The notes below the pieces were generated by a model. That model made no database searches. It saw nothing but the letters and a program-made list of their open reading frames with translations, and was not told where the DNA came from. A program made the translations under genes and the position numbers. Below are positions 23,801-31,515 of a DNA stretch of 33,332 bases, one piece after another; positions within the stretch are counted from its first letter, which is position 1, and each line of letters opens with the position of its first letter. Origin of the DNA: a virus; IMG/VR virus record IMGVR_UViG_3300047551_000604, positions 1-33,332 of that record. One strand, 5' to 3'.

Positions 23801-24883
23801 AATCAGTTGCGAAATCGGATCGGGTTCTAGTGGAGGTTGTACACCTTCCTCTCCCTCATCAACCCGTCGAGCAGGGCCACGAGGAACGCCCATTCCTGCG
23901 GTTCTAAATCCCTCAACATCTGGTCCTGCGGCTCCAACTCGTGATACAGGCAGTTCAACGCCTCTTGTATCTGCTCCCGTGATAACTTGTTCAGTACCAA
24001 CTCTTGTACGTTCATCTTCGCCCTCCGGTGGGGCCACTGCACCACGAACACGGCGTCCCACGGCCAAATCGGTGAGTCCTTGTATAAAGGCTCCGATGCC
24101 GAACCCATAGGCACCTTCTTCTGCCGCCCCTTCAAAGACATCTTGTTCGGGGTTGTAGAGTCCTTTTTCAATGAGGTTTTGGGCGATGTTTGCCGAGGCT
24201 TCTTGTGCAAACTCTTCTCCACCAGCCGCCGCAGCGCGTTTGATGTACTCTAAAACTAATCCTTTATCTTGATCCGGCAAACGGTTAAGGATTCGGTCTG
24301 CGAATCGGAATACAGGCACAACTTCAGTCGCTCCGACCAAAGCACCGAGAGCCGTGGCTGCGCCACGCTCTTCCATGCCGCCTTCCTGTTCTGCCCGGAC
24401 CCGCGCCTCGCCTGCACCGGCACCTACGCCAAGCCCTGCAGCGCCCAACCGGCCTGCTACACCAAGAGGGCCAAGTGCAAAAAAAGGTGCGGTGGACCCG
24501 AGCGCCTCGCCTGCTTTACGTCCTATAGACTCTTCATAGCCAGCCGCAGCTTCAAACGGCTCACGAAGTGATCCTGCGATGTCTTCAATTTGCCCACGCA
24601 CAGCCCGTTCGGCTTGGTCAGGCAGAAGCGCAGCCGCACCTGTGGCGGCAGACTGAAGCAAACCCACCGCGCCAGACGGGATACCCTTGAGAACTTCTAA
24701 AACTTCACCCGAGATAGTGGTAGCTGGGGTCGTCCTTTTTTGTTCGACTGGCGTAGACAGTTGTTCATCAGGCGGAGGAAACATCCCCGCGATGTATTGC
24801 TCAACGTCTTCAGGGGCTAACCCCTCATCAACCTCAAAACGGCCAATTCGGCCATCCGGTAGACGGACTCGTGCAATAGGCAT
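17807..24883 (-). CDS. giant polyvalent virion protein with ART-, LPD- and zincin-like regions
   Basis: 2358 residues, about a fifth of the window. Regions in order: a short charged N-terminus, then Ala/Gly-rich hydrophobic segments (68-88, 129-160, 174-194, 244-265) that could insert in a membrane; an ADP-ribosyltransferase-like signature (LYRG with R425, S438-Y-S440, and E484-E-E486 in GEEEIL); a polyvalent-type PQQWLATL segment (about 525-590); an LPD-type region with VHEMQSQLAQTGR (about 800) and DKWQNLILKRILKYAADNGY (about 1020-1040); a zincin-like HESLGH (1299-1304); and a long C-terminal region with hydrophobic helices and an RFNREVTMLASFML segment, resembling podovirus internal virion proteins. 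The start ATG follows AGGGA. Probably packaged and ejected with the DNA; the catalytic activities are inferred from motifs only. Confidence 0.8.
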   Translation of the reverse strand: MPIARVRLPDGRIGRFEVDEGLAPEDVEQYIAGMFPPPDEQLSTPVEQKRTTPATTISGEVLEVLKGIPSGAVGLLQSAATGAAALLPDQAERAVRGQIEDIAGSLREPFEAAAGYEESIGRKAGEALGSTAPFFALGPLGVAGRLGAAGLGVGAGAGEARVRAEQEGGMEERGAATALGALVGATEVVPVFRFADRILNRLPDQDKGLVLEYIKRAAAAGGEEFAQEASANIAQNLIEKGLYNPEQDVFEGAAEEGAYGFGIGAFIQGLTDLAVGRRVRGAVAPPEGEDERTRVGTEQVITGADTRGVELPVSRVGAAGPDVEGFRTAGMGVPRGPARRVDEGEEGVQPPLEPDPISQLIVNRRGASDFARGLYEPDPQDATTTNLDLDEVPSMDDIERAKNYIKQVSQYALQKRFGDEVILYRGLKGTEDKTPVLSYSLDKDTAKFFAEQQGIRSGQIEEIKVPVSDVLSYSNAIGEKNFGEEEILIPTTARQKALNVEPARFQIDEDPESWYYSELARQAERLPLKSATPQQWLATLRNKNVKDEELEYTGFKDWLEAQEGNVSKEDALNYLANNGVTLEETLLGENAGGKQYEVYSDFGDLIDTFDSEYEADNFIRSISFIAIDELDPADMPGDYEGDFDDYRNAVYDFERDRYSIKEKTIPGAEGIAGPVKYSGFRHPFGDNYRELIIRIPTIPAVRQKAEALRTELVNTQNEFVNIQDQISRSENDADYNTRTLGYYTKLDELRHKRDLITHEINKLANENTFQEEHWNEYGRNAIGHMRMSDMNDGKVLMVHEMQSQLAQTGRDRGFVGEEKEPKIAAALQQYQEQQKIINDVDEKLEDLRREERKLTLHTVDLEDAINNWEDYANPRIRVDFVDLFPGAEKIISEFEKGESPYAIFKSASGAYIGLYDFSSYDPTLPEPSTQSLLTKDALKKRFETLPPFKQESFYGALGQISASSAIPPRELRRVREELGLVKRDAENMATQIKEANLETSRGRKKRFDTPRFPFSGSTDKWQNLILKRILKYAADNGYERIMFPQGQEAKSYTMGDLRGQEFFYDVISPKNIKNIVNKYKGKVTFSKVRSPWELESKISAAIKKELEANPSVASAYEVLGDGQSIGKKRRTAFTRLMEGLRSGDIDLYPINEGHIGVGKPNTPEGIETNNAIREFIDAVKTYERESRPLDETQPGEVRTVIEITPEMRSNLLVKLPLFRMGRRTTKGMAVSQVQKVVSELTQGWVNKPNIKVVNTHKDLPKAYRSDKYKRVRGMLLGNDVYIVAANAGSPSEVKATLFHESLGHYGLRGLFGEKLDKALNDIYATNSAIQSQADAWLRKHPDVYTGVDRVARAVEEVLAAKSEAGVIKEPGIRAAFNRLAAMIRKFIRSMGIQLDYTNNDINNILLESAERVRVGPMKLGTPDARPRYQISQYNNIISDALARNATLPQWSQNLGDGVAETLSNLPENLRRGQYYVYSMPHMVELLERYIPRIRAIDRFIGYRASYTTDLMKTAADNHAKYSRVVQGNPQDYDKFKDVVNNINLFQVPVRSQAVRDLLTQDRATLSPQKQKYYDIAKKFYDLPEAFQNSILSADERSGLFADYRKMGDKKFDIFAEVYGGQLGMGVVRDLRERFERERLPMYAPLVRGEGAHWLYYETTDGQVVKQPFSNAAARETEIKRITQEGLANTNTIQRVTRPSEIRQKGPPPVGFLGEIISKLEDKLSDMPEAQRKEIIDGVYDTFLQYLPSNMLRQELTSRQTSEVDGAIQFGVLGFDQDVLAVYDRTMPKMAYQLGNLKFALPIENAMKKILEQAKLYEIAVRDNNIPERLRGRKLMSPKAVFDGVEDMRRRLDFAYNPSYAPWVNAAATANYVYSIAGNISSALINTTVLAMITWPMLMSKYGPVKSIAAMGRAMKIFLEGGVDAQGNFTFGNAASGELKTLFNYLEKRGAIGIAAEQELRQAQRAAISGYESTMDKINFVAGYVFKNSERFNREVTMLASFMLAREKGKGFREAAEEAIRLNNNINGTVLPEQASRMYQTNLGRVILTFRTFALTQIIALSRMFGRALKVIDATPEERSLARKQLLGVYGATYMMAGMKGLPLFGAAEVLAAALMGDDDEPYDLQQEVIDSVGLLGLNGPLNAALQVDIASRTGFNGMLWRDDSKRLAEVGYPLYIAERVAGPTYGLVQSQIRGIENLMDGNVQRGFESILPAPLRNPLKAARYATEGALTKNGLPIVDDVNAWNSTMQIFGFAPAELAATQEQIGATFQISDKLRNRRTALLTNVYAATEAGDGQAMIEAYEAIDKFNAANPSYIINPKSLRASFRERRRRALEAVNGIYLPRNLRMATDALMAEPY

Positions 24884-24895
24884 AGAACGATCCCT

Positions 24896-26497
24896 TTACT
24901 CGTAACCGAGGAATGTTACACCACGACCCCCACCAGCCGCTTCCATACCTCGCGTTGCCGTCGTCACGTCTGCCGCGCTCAAGCCAAGTTCCCCGCGAAC
25001 TTCATTTCTACGCTGCTTCATCTGTTGTTGTATACCAGACGCAGCCTCAGTGTCACCGCCTTTTTTGGCTTTAAGAAGGTCAGTCTGAAGTTGTCGGTAT
25101 ATCGGATCAGTTTGAAGCTGTTCAGCAACCATCTGGGTTTCTTCCAGCCGCTGCCCCATTCCTGCCAAAGCCATACGGCCTTGCGCAGCTTCACGAGTCG
25201 CGCCAATTTGAGCCGCAGTACCTTCACGAGTCGCGGCGATGCGTTCAAAGTCCACCATGAGGTTGTCGCGATGTTTCTGCAAGTCATCTGCGCGAGTCTG
25301 CGCCTGTTGACGCAACGTGACAGCCTTCTCAACTTCGCCCCGAGCCTCAAGTTCGTCGGCTTTGTCGAGCGTGTATTTGGCCTGCATCATCTGTCTACGG
25401 TTAGCCTGCAGTTCTTTGTTCATGCCACGAATGGCTTGCGAGTAACTCACACCACCTTCAGATAATGCACCAAGGAACGTGGCACCCGGACGTGAAGCCG
25501 CCCCTGCCATACGGAACCCGGCTTCAGCCAAAGCAAGCGATCTGTCCTTGCCAAACTCTTCCTCCATGCGGGTTTGTTCGCCTGTGAGGTAGTCACGGAA
25601 CTTGTTACTCGCCACGCTCTGTCCTTCAGCAGTCAGCAAACCACGCTCAATTAGGGGCTTGCGTATCTCTGCGATGCTCTCATTCAACGTGGGTTGAGGC
25701 GCGGCTGCAGCAGGGGTGGGTTTCGCGATACGACGCACTGGGGGTGTTTCTGCAGCAGGGGGCGCGACAGGGGGAGGAACAGGAGAATCAGTGGGGGCAG
25801 CACCTGCCGCCGCCCCATACAGAATTTGATTCACCGGTTCTTGGGCCTTAGTTTGGCGAAGTTCGCTCAATCCAAGGGCTGTGTTTTTTCGGACGTAATT
25901 CATATAGTCCTGTGACAAACCTTTACGGCGCATCACAGGTTCAAGACGATTTGCAGTATCAAAGTCATTTTGACTGAGAGCTTTAGCATACATCCGTGCC
26001 AACTCTTCCGGCGAAGCTTGTTCCCCAAATTGATAAAGCGCAGTCAAATTAAACTGATCTGCACCCTGTGGCTTACCTCTGGAATAAACTTGCTCAACGT
26101 CAAAATCACCTCCACCCGCCAAAGCAACGACGCCACCGCCAGCAAACTGCGGATACTCCATACGGCCAGCGTCAATCGCGCCAAGACCACGATCCATCGG
26201 GCTAGGCTGAGGAGCCGAAGCCTGCATACCACCAATCCCACCCCGCATCTGCTGCTGTTGGTCCAACATATTCAACTGATCACGGATCGTAGGCGGGGTT
26301 TGCGGGGGCTGTGCCTGCGGCTGCTTTAAACGCTGGAACTGATTCATCATGGCGTAGAGATCCGCCAAGGGGGCCACGCCTTGCATAGCCATGCTCTTGA
26401 CATACTGGACCGCTTGGTCAGCGGGCATACCCTTCGCCATCGCTTGTTGGAGCGAGGCCATCATGGCGCGGCCTGTGCCGCTAACTGGACCAATCAT
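24896..26497 (-). CDS. virion-associated protein, 533 aa, coiled coil
   Basis: ATG at 26497 follows GGAGGTAG and overlaps the stop of the upstream 899-aa gene (ATGA). Residues 1-60 are helical, followed by a Pro/Gln-rich linker (QPQAQPPQTPPTI). FAGGGVVALAGGG (about 118-130) is a Gly-rich hairpin also echoed in the neighbouring 761-aa protein (FAGGGMPEY). The second half (about 290-500) is a long Arg/Gln/Glu coiled coil. Proteins of this layout accompany the Gln-rich and polyvalent proteins in related phages, so I infer an internal virion or ejection-complex protein. No enzyme motif seen. Confidence 0.65.
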   Translation of the reverse strand: MIGPVSGTGRAMMASLQQAMAKGMPADQAVQYVKSMAMQGVAPLADLYAMMNQFQRLKQPQAQPPQTPPTIRDQLNMLDQQQQMRGGIGGMQASAPQPSPMDRGLGAIDAGRMEYPQFAGGGVVALAGGGDFDVEQVYSRGKPQGADQFNLTALYQFGEQASPEELARMYAKALSQNDFDTANRLEPVMRRKGLSQDYMNYVRKNTALGLSELRQTKAQEPVNQILYGAAAGAAPTDSPVPPPVAPPAAETPPVRRIAKPTPAAAAPQPTLNESIAEIRKPLIERGLLTAEGQSVASNKFRDYLTGEQTRMEEEFGKDRSLALAEAGFRMAGAASRPGATFLGALSEGGVSYSQAIRGMNKELQANRRQMMQAKYTLDKADELEARGEVEKAVTLRQQAQTRADDLQKHRDNLMVDFERIAATREGTAAQIGATREAAQGRMALAGMGQRLEETQMVAEQLQTDPIYRQLQTDLLKAKKGGDTEAASGIQQQMKQRRNEVRGELGLSAADVTTATRGMEAAGGGRGVTFLGYE

Positions 26498-29193
26498 TGT
26501 CTACCTCCAGTTGTCTGGCCCAATCCGCCAAACAGGCTACCCAACCCTAATCCTACGCCAGCAATCTGTCCAAACAAACTACCCGGCTGCTGATAAATCT
26601 GCTGCGTCTGGCCGGTCGCCGGGATACCACGAAGGATACCTGACATGAACTCCGCCTGCTGGAACGGTAGCCGCTGCGCGTTGAGGAAGTCCTGATACTG
26701 CGTGTTGAGCAGTTCTTGGTTAAGCGCCTGCTGCTGACCGCCTGCACCGAGTTGCGCCTGTCCGATACCCATCTGCTGCTGGTACTGCTGCATACCAAGG
26801 CCACCCAAAGCACCCGCCGCAGCCAACTGCTGTTGCAGACCCTGAAGCCCAAGCCCCGCACCAAACTGTCGCGACTGCTCCGCCAACTGCTGCCCGGCCA
26901 GACCATACTGCGCCCGCTGCGCGGCATTCTGAAGTCCGAACTGGTTAGCCTGCGCCAACTGGGACAACCCCTGCTGCTGAGCCTGAAGTTGCGCGGCTTG
27001 GTTCAACTGTTGTGCCTGCAATCCCTGACCCGCGCCAAACTGCGCTTGGTTGATCAAGGCTTGGAGGTTGCTCTGCCCCGTCTGCATACCCGCCTGTTGG
27101 TTCGCCAGAGCCGCCTGAAGTCCCTGCTGAGACCCCAACTGCTGAATCCCCAAGAGCGCAGCAAGATTCTGCTGTCCAACCTGCATACCGGCTTGCTGAT
27201 TAGCCAACTGCGATTGGAGTCCCGCCTGCTGATTAGCCAAAGCCGACTGCTGTTGTGCCTGAAGGTTTTGTTGCCCCGTAGTAAGTCCAGCCTGTTGATT
27301 CGCCAGAGCCGCCTGCATCGCTGCCTGTTGGTTAGCCAAAGCCGACTGTTGCTGGGCTTGGAGGTTCTGCTGCCCGACCTGCATACCGGCTTGCTGGTTC
27401 GCCAGAGCCGCCTGAAGCCCCGACTGGGTACCCAACTGCTGAACCTGTAGCGCCGCCTGTTGGTTGGCCTGCTCAGCATTCATGCCCGCTGCTTGGTTCG
27501 CCTGAGCAATCTGGGCGCGGAGTTGTTCGGTCGAGAGTTGCCCCTGCTGATTGAGACGAGCAAGCTCCAACGCCTGCTGCGAGGACAGTCCCTGCGTCTG
27601 CAACTGAGCCGCCAAATTCTGCGAAGCCGTAGTCAAACCCGCAGCCTGATTAAGACGCTGGGCCTCCAGTTGCTGCTGAGCCATCAATTGTTGACGTTGC
27701 TGCTCGGCACCGACGTTAAACGCGCCGACGTTATAGCCCATCTGTTGATTGGCAAGTTGTGCCTGAAGCGCCTGCTGTGCGCCAAGTCCTTGAGTCTGAA
27801 GTGCAGCTTGAAGATTCTGCTGCCCAGTAGCCATCCCAGCCTGCTGATTAGCCAAAGCCGTTTGCAACGCTGCTTGCTGGTTCATACCAGAGGCTTGCAG
27901 ACGATTCGCTTCCTGCTGTACTCGTGCTTGCTGTTCATTCGACAGGTTCGCCATCGCCACTTGCAGGCCAGTCTGAGTACCCAACTGCTGCACACCGAGA
28001 CGTGATGCAAGGTTTTGCTGACCAACCGTGAGACCCGCTTGCTGATTAGCGAGAGCGGCCTGCATAAGCGCAGCACGGTCTTGTCCAAACTGACTCGCAG
28101 CCTGCTGGTACGCCTGCTGAAGTCCCGAAGCCTCAATATCGCCCATCCGCTCAGCAAGCCCACGCCGGGCCTCTGACTCAAGCAACGCCTCACGAGTGCC
28201 ACCACGACTACCGGCACGAGCGGCTGCACTGCCGATACCCGGCAACTGCCTCATGTAGTCACGGACTGCCGCCTGCTTCTGTTGCTCGACGACGCCCCGC
28301 ATGTAAGGCGACATGTACTCCTGCATCTGGGGAACGCCAAAACGCTCAGCCCCTACTTGCTGCGCCGGGCCCATTTCAAAGGCTTGCAGGTCAGGACGGA
28401 ACCCCGATTGTGCCGCTTGTAAAGCTCCAAGCCCAACTCGTTCTGCGCTTATACGCTCAGCCGGACCCATCTGATACTGTGTAAGCGACGGTGCAGACAC
28501 ATCACGCGGCCCCACCATACCGAGGCGTTCAAGTTCAGCAGCACGAACCTGCTGGGCAGGCGACATTTGATATTGCTGTAATGCAGGACCACCAACTTGC
28601 TGATAGGCCGCAGGACCCGCAACACGTTCCGGAGCCGCAACCCGGTACTGCTGGAGAGCGCCAATACCCACACGCTCAGCCGGACCCATTTGAGCAGCAC
28701 CCACACGCTCAGCACCCACCTGCTGGGGAGCAGCCATCTGAGCAGCACCTATCCACGACGCGCCCACTCGTTCGGCAGGCCCCATCTGAAACTCACGCAG
28801 TTGCTGTGCAGCGACCCGTTCTGGACCCGCCATCTGATACTGCGTAGCGCCCGGAGCCGAGACCCGCTCAAACCCAGTCGCCATTTCACGGAAGGCAGGA
28901 GACTCATAGAACTGCCGCTCAGCAGCCGGACTGTACCGGCTCAACTCCCCAGCCCTAGCACCCGCCAACCCAGCAAGGCCAGTGGCCTGACGGATCTGAT
29001 CCGCAGTCTGCATCCCAGCAATATTCTGGAACGCTTGCATTTGTTGCGGCGTGAACTCCGCTACGCGCTGCCCAGTATACGGCTCATAGCCACGTTGACT
29101 TAATGCTTGTGCCTGCCCCAGCAACTGCGCTGCATAGGGCTTCATCCACTCCGGAATGTTGGAGGTAGTTTGGATTGTTTCTGTAGCGGCCAT
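26494..29193 (-). CDS. Gln/Ala-rich hendecad-repeat virion protein, 899 aa
   Basis: N-terminal 1-60 has the phage signature IPEWMKPYAAQLL and GYEPYTGQRVAEFTPQQ. Residues about 108-290 hold at least seven QM-x-x-P-x-x-V type repeats (for example QMGPAERVG). Residues 300-375 are a basic helical joint (SPYMRGVVEQQKQAAVRDYM, then REALLESEARRGLAERMG). Residues 378-780 are 11-residue repeats such as QAALANQQAGM and QVGQQNLQAQQ. A Gly-rich hydrophobic C-terminus (LFGQIAGVGLGLGSLFGG) could interact with membrane. GGGAG precedes the ATG. Probable internal virion or ejection protein forming a long helical assembly (inference). It has almost no aromatic residues or cysteine in the repeats. Confidence 0.75.
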   Translation of the reverse strand: MAATETIQTTSNIPEWMKPYAAQLLGQAQALSQRGYEPYTGQRVAEFTPQQMQAFQNIAGMQTADQIRQATGLAGLAGARAGELSRYSPAAERQFYESPAFREMATGFERVSAPGATQYQMAGPERVAAQQLREFQMGPAERVGASWIGAAQMAAPQQVGAERVGAAQMGPAERVGIGALQQYRVAAPERVAGPAAYQQVGGPALQQYQMSPAQQVRAAELERLGMVGPRDVSAPSLTQYQMGPAERISAERVGLGALQAAQSGFRPDLQAFEMGPAQQVGAERFGVPQMQEYMSPYMRGVVEQQKQAAVRDYMRQLPGIGSAAARAGSRGGTREALLESEARRGLAERMGDIEASGLQQAYQQAASQFGQDRAALMQAALANQQAGLTVGQQNLASRLGVQQLGTQTGLQVAMANLSNEQQARVQQEANRLQASGMNQQAALQTALANQQAGMATGQQNLQAALQTQGLGAQQALQAQLANQQMGYNVGAFNVGAEQQRQQLMAQQQLEAQRLNQAAGLTTASQNLAAQLQTQGLSSQQALELARLNQQGQLSTEQLRAQIAQANQAAGMNAEQANQQAALQVQQLGTQSGLQAALANQQAGMQVGQQNLQAQQQSALANQQAAMQAALANQQAGLTTGQQNLQAQQQSALANQQAGLQSQLANQQAGMQVGQQNLAALLGIQQLGSQQGLQAALANQQAGMQTGQSNLQALINQAQFGAGQGLQAQQLNQAAQLQAQQQGLSQLAQANQFGLQNAAQRAQYGLAGQQLAEQSRQFGAGLGLQGLQQQLAAAGALGGLGMQQYQQQMGIGQAQLGAGGQQQALNQELLNTQYQDFLNAQRLPFQQAEFMSGILRGIPATGQTQQIYQQPGSLFGQIAGVGLGLGSLFGGLGQTTGGRQ
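26854..28062 (-). repeat. about 36 hendecad (33-bp) repeats
   Basis: Within the 899-aa protein, residues 378-780 divide into 36 consecutive 11-residue units with a single 7-residue unit near residues 565-571. Typical units are QAALANQQAGM, QVGQQNLQAQQ and QTQGLGAQQAL; LANQQAG occurs exactly seven times. At the DNA level this is a degenerate 33-bp periodicity, some units nearly identical (27150-27420). Eleven residues make three helical turns, so a continuous straight helix or right-handed coiled coil is predicted. Confidence 0.85.
28325..28870 (-). repeat. QMxxPxxV repeats in the 899-aa protein
   Basis: Residues about 108-290 carry at least seven copies of a QM/EM-x-x-P-x-x-V core, often followed by GAERVG or LQQY: QMAGPERV, QMGPAERV (twice), QMAAPQQV, QMSPAQQV, QMGPAERI, EMGPAQQV. 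Spacing varies from about 20 to 35 residues. The pattern is distinct from the hendecads and looks like short beta or turn repeats rather than helix. Confidence 0.75.
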
Positions 29194-29205
29194 GATCGCT
29201 CCCGA

Positions 29206-31491
29206 TTAAGCAGGAAGGTATTTGTTGGCTTTTACGGCAGGGGCTTGTTGTGATTTGCCCGTCCGAGCCTGACGAATACGATCCATCATTTGATAAAGTT
29301 TTTTGGCTCCCGCTTTCGTGGAGCCGTTACCGAGATGCGATACCACATCCGCCGGAATGACGAACTCGCCATCGGCCAACGCAGCACGTTGTACTCCCTT
29401 ACCGCGAATCACGGCAGGGATATCGTCTGACATACCATCGCCCGGACCATTCAGCAGTTTCCCACCGGCTTGGTACTCAGGCATACCGCCACCCGCAAAG
29501 CCAAAATTGTAGTCCTCGCCTTGTGCGCCGAACGGGTTTGGGGCGGTCATGCCGCCTTGAACGAACTTTTTTGTATTTTTCTTTCTGTCTTCGTCTTTTG
29601 GTAAGAGTCCGCCAGTAGGAGTGCTTGGAGTGTCTGCTCTTACACCACTGCGGAATGCGTCTAGAGTCATTACGTTTGGATCAGCAAAAATATTATTAAA
29701 AGCCTTTTGTGCCGCTGATCCCGCCAAAGCCCCTATAGGCCCCGCAAGCGTCCCTCCAACCAATGCCCCAGCATTTTCTTTTGCGTACTCAAGCGCCCTT
29801 TCTCCGGCAGCAGCAAGACGCTCCGTAAACGTAGGAGGCATATTAATTTCAGGCTGTGTAATCGGCGCACCCACGTCTACTGCCGGTATATCAGCCGGAG
29901 GCTCAGTCGGAGGCGCAGTGACATCGACCGGAGGTAAGTTAACCGGCGGAGCCGCAACAGGAGCCTCAACAGGAGGGGCGATAGGGGCAAAAGGTGTTTC
30001 AACCGGAGGAACAACCGGAGGCGGAGTCACGACAGGAGGCGGAGTCACGACAGGAGGCGGAGTCACGACAGGAGGCGGAGCCACAGGTGCCGGGGATGCA
30101 ATGGGCGGGGCAAATATCGGGGCCACCGCTTGCGGGGTACTGACCTCTTCTCTAGGCGCTACAGGATCCCGGTTTCGCGGGTCCGTAGGGTTATTCTCTG
30201 GGTCGAATGGGTTATACGGATTAAAAGGGGCTTTAGCCGGTGCCGTGTCGTATTTAGCAACAACCGGGTTCTTCGCCCTTCGGTTCAACTCTTCGACATA
30301 AGCCATCACAGCCGACGTATCGACAGGACCGCCATCAGCAAAACGCTGTTCTCCCGTATACGGGTCGATGGGTTCTTGGTATGACCCGACTACTTCTCGT
30401 GACTGGGGGTTTGCCGCGTAATTCGTTTGCATTACCGTCGAAAGAGGGTAGTTCGGATTAGGCGCCGGAATCATATTGGTTTGATGCGGCAATGACCGCT
30501 GCCCACTAAACGGGGCTACTACCCCACCATCGGCATAACCCGGAGCCTTGGCAAACGGATTGGTCGGAACCAGCCCCTGCGGGGTTTTCTTGTAGTACTG
30601 CCCCGGCAAGAAGTAGGACTCGCTGTACCCCTTACCATAGTTCGGGTTGACCTGCCCCGGAATGTAATACATGTCCTCGCCCAACTGCGCCTGAGTCGGG
30701 GGCTTCACTTCGGGTGTCATGGCATCCAACGCCCCAACGAGCGTGGCGTACTTAGAAGCACTCTGACCAAGTTTAGATTCAAAGCCCCCACCAAGCGCCG
30801 TACCGAATGCTTCGCGGGATTGCGGGCTAGTGAAGAGGCTCTTTGCGCCTTGTGTCAGACTTGCGAGACCGGTGGGAGCAGCAGTTGCTGCTTGGCTAGC
30901 GAGTTGCCCCATAGTTGAGGACTCAAGCAGTGAAGGGGCTTTAATACCCTGCATCCCAATTTTTGGAATATCCAGACCACCCGGAGTTGTATTGGTCACT
31001 ACTTGCGAGAGTTTTACAGCCTCCGGTCCTGCTCCAACTATGTTCTTTGCCGCTTCAGTGGCTTGGGTTACCTTAGCAACATCTTGCGGGGTGGGGGGAG
31101 GAGGCACCGCTGCTTCGGCGGCTTTGGTCAAGGCTTGAGAAATATTTGCCCCACTGTACGCCCCGAGACCCGCCATCAAGCCTTTCTTCAGGTCGCCTTC
31201 GATTAGCGCCGTGGCTCCGCCGACTAGCAAACCCGCTGTCATCGGGTTGATCAAGCCCCCCGTCAGTGGAGTCAGCACCGCCCCCGCGAGCATCGGCAGG
31301 AGTTTCTTCAAGAAGTTAGCTTCGTACAGGCCCGTTTCCGGGTTGATGGTCAGACTGCCGCCGTGAGCCGTTGCCAACTGTTGCAAACCCGCAACTTCTT
31401 GTGGGGCCATGTGAACAAGAACAGAATCCCCATTCCGGCCACGGGAGGCGAGGAGTGATGCGAGACCTGCTTCGGGGGCTTGGTTATACAT
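29206..31491 (-). CDS. virion-associated protein with hydrophobic N-region and Pro-rich repeats, 761 aa
   Basis: The N-terminal region, SVLVHMAPQEVAGLQQLA then LTINPETGLYEANFLKKLLP, followed by a hydrophobic Gly/Ala/Leu stretch (61-110), recurs in phage virion proteins. The middle is low-complexity, including PPPVVT repeats (about 468-494). The C-terminus (about 678-761) has GPGDGMSDDIPAVI, ADGEFVIPADVVSHLGNGS and AGAKKLYQMMDRIRQARTG, a domain widely shared by podovirus-type structural proteins. GGAGC precedes ATG 31491. Likely part of the internal or ejection apparatus. No lytic motif is seen. Confidence 0.7.
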   Translation of the reverse strand: MYNQAPEAGLASLLASRGRNGDSVLVHMAPQEVAGLQQLATAHGGSLTINPETGLYEANFLKKLLPMLAGAVLTPLTGGLINPMTAGLLVGGATALIEGDLKKGLMAGLGAYSGANISQALTKAAEAAVPPPPTPQDVAKVTQATEAAKNIVGAGPEAVKLSQVVTNTTPGGLDIPKIGMQGIKAPSLLESSTMGQLASQAATAAPTGLASLTQGAKSLFTSPQSREAFGTALGGGFESKLGQSASKYATLVGALDAMTPEVKPPTQAQLGEDMYYIPGQVNPNYGKGYSESYFLPGQYYKKTPQGLVPTNPFAKAPGYADGGVVAPFSGQRSLPHQTNMIPAPNPNYPLSTVMQTNYAANPQSREVVGSYQEPIDPYTGEQRFADGGPVDTSAVMAYVEELNRRAKNPVVAKYDTAPAKAPFNPYNPFDPENNPTDPRNRDPVAPREEVSTPQAVAPIFAPPIASPAPVAPPPVVTPPPVVTPPPVVTPPPVVPPVETPFAPIAPPVEAPVAAPPVNLPPVDVTAPPTEPPADIPAVDVGAPITQPEINMPPTFTERLAAAGERALEYAKENAGALVGGTLAGPIGALAGSAAQKAFNNIFADPNVMTLDAFRSGVRADTPSTPTGGLLPKDEDRKKNTKKFVQGGMTAPNPFGAQGEDYNFGFAGGGMPEYQAGGKLLNGPGDGMSDDIPAVIRGKGVQRAALADGEFVIPADVVSHLGNGSTKAGAKKLYQMMDRIRQARTGKSQQAPAVKANKYLPA
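30013..30084 (-). repeat. 18-bp tandem repeat coding PPPVVT
   Basis: Three near-perfect 18-bp units start at 30031, 30049 and 30067 (GACAGGAGGCGGAGTCAC on the + strand; the third has one change). A diverged fourth unit precedes them at about 30013. They encode a stretch of Pro-Pro-Val-Val-Thr repeats in the 761-aa protein. Such arrays change copy number easily by slippage and probably act as a flexible spacer. Confidence 0.85.
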
Positions 31492-31515
31492 GGTTGCTCC
31501 AGATCATATCACTGA

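Noticed and set aside
23827-24222. - strand frame of 131 aa in another phase within the giant gene
   Set aside because: The giant frame is continuous there, and this product is a charged low-complexity sequence with no start signal.
26716-28005. Long + strand frames (244 and 181 aa), Leu-rich
   Set aside because: They are antisense to the Gln-rich repeats: CAG (Gln) reads as CTG (Leu) on the other strand. No ribosome-binding site or domain.
29621-30301. + strand frame of 226 aa, Gly/Thr-rich
   Set aside because: It is antisense to the Pro-rich repeat region of the 761-aa gene and its composition mirrors that of the coding strand.
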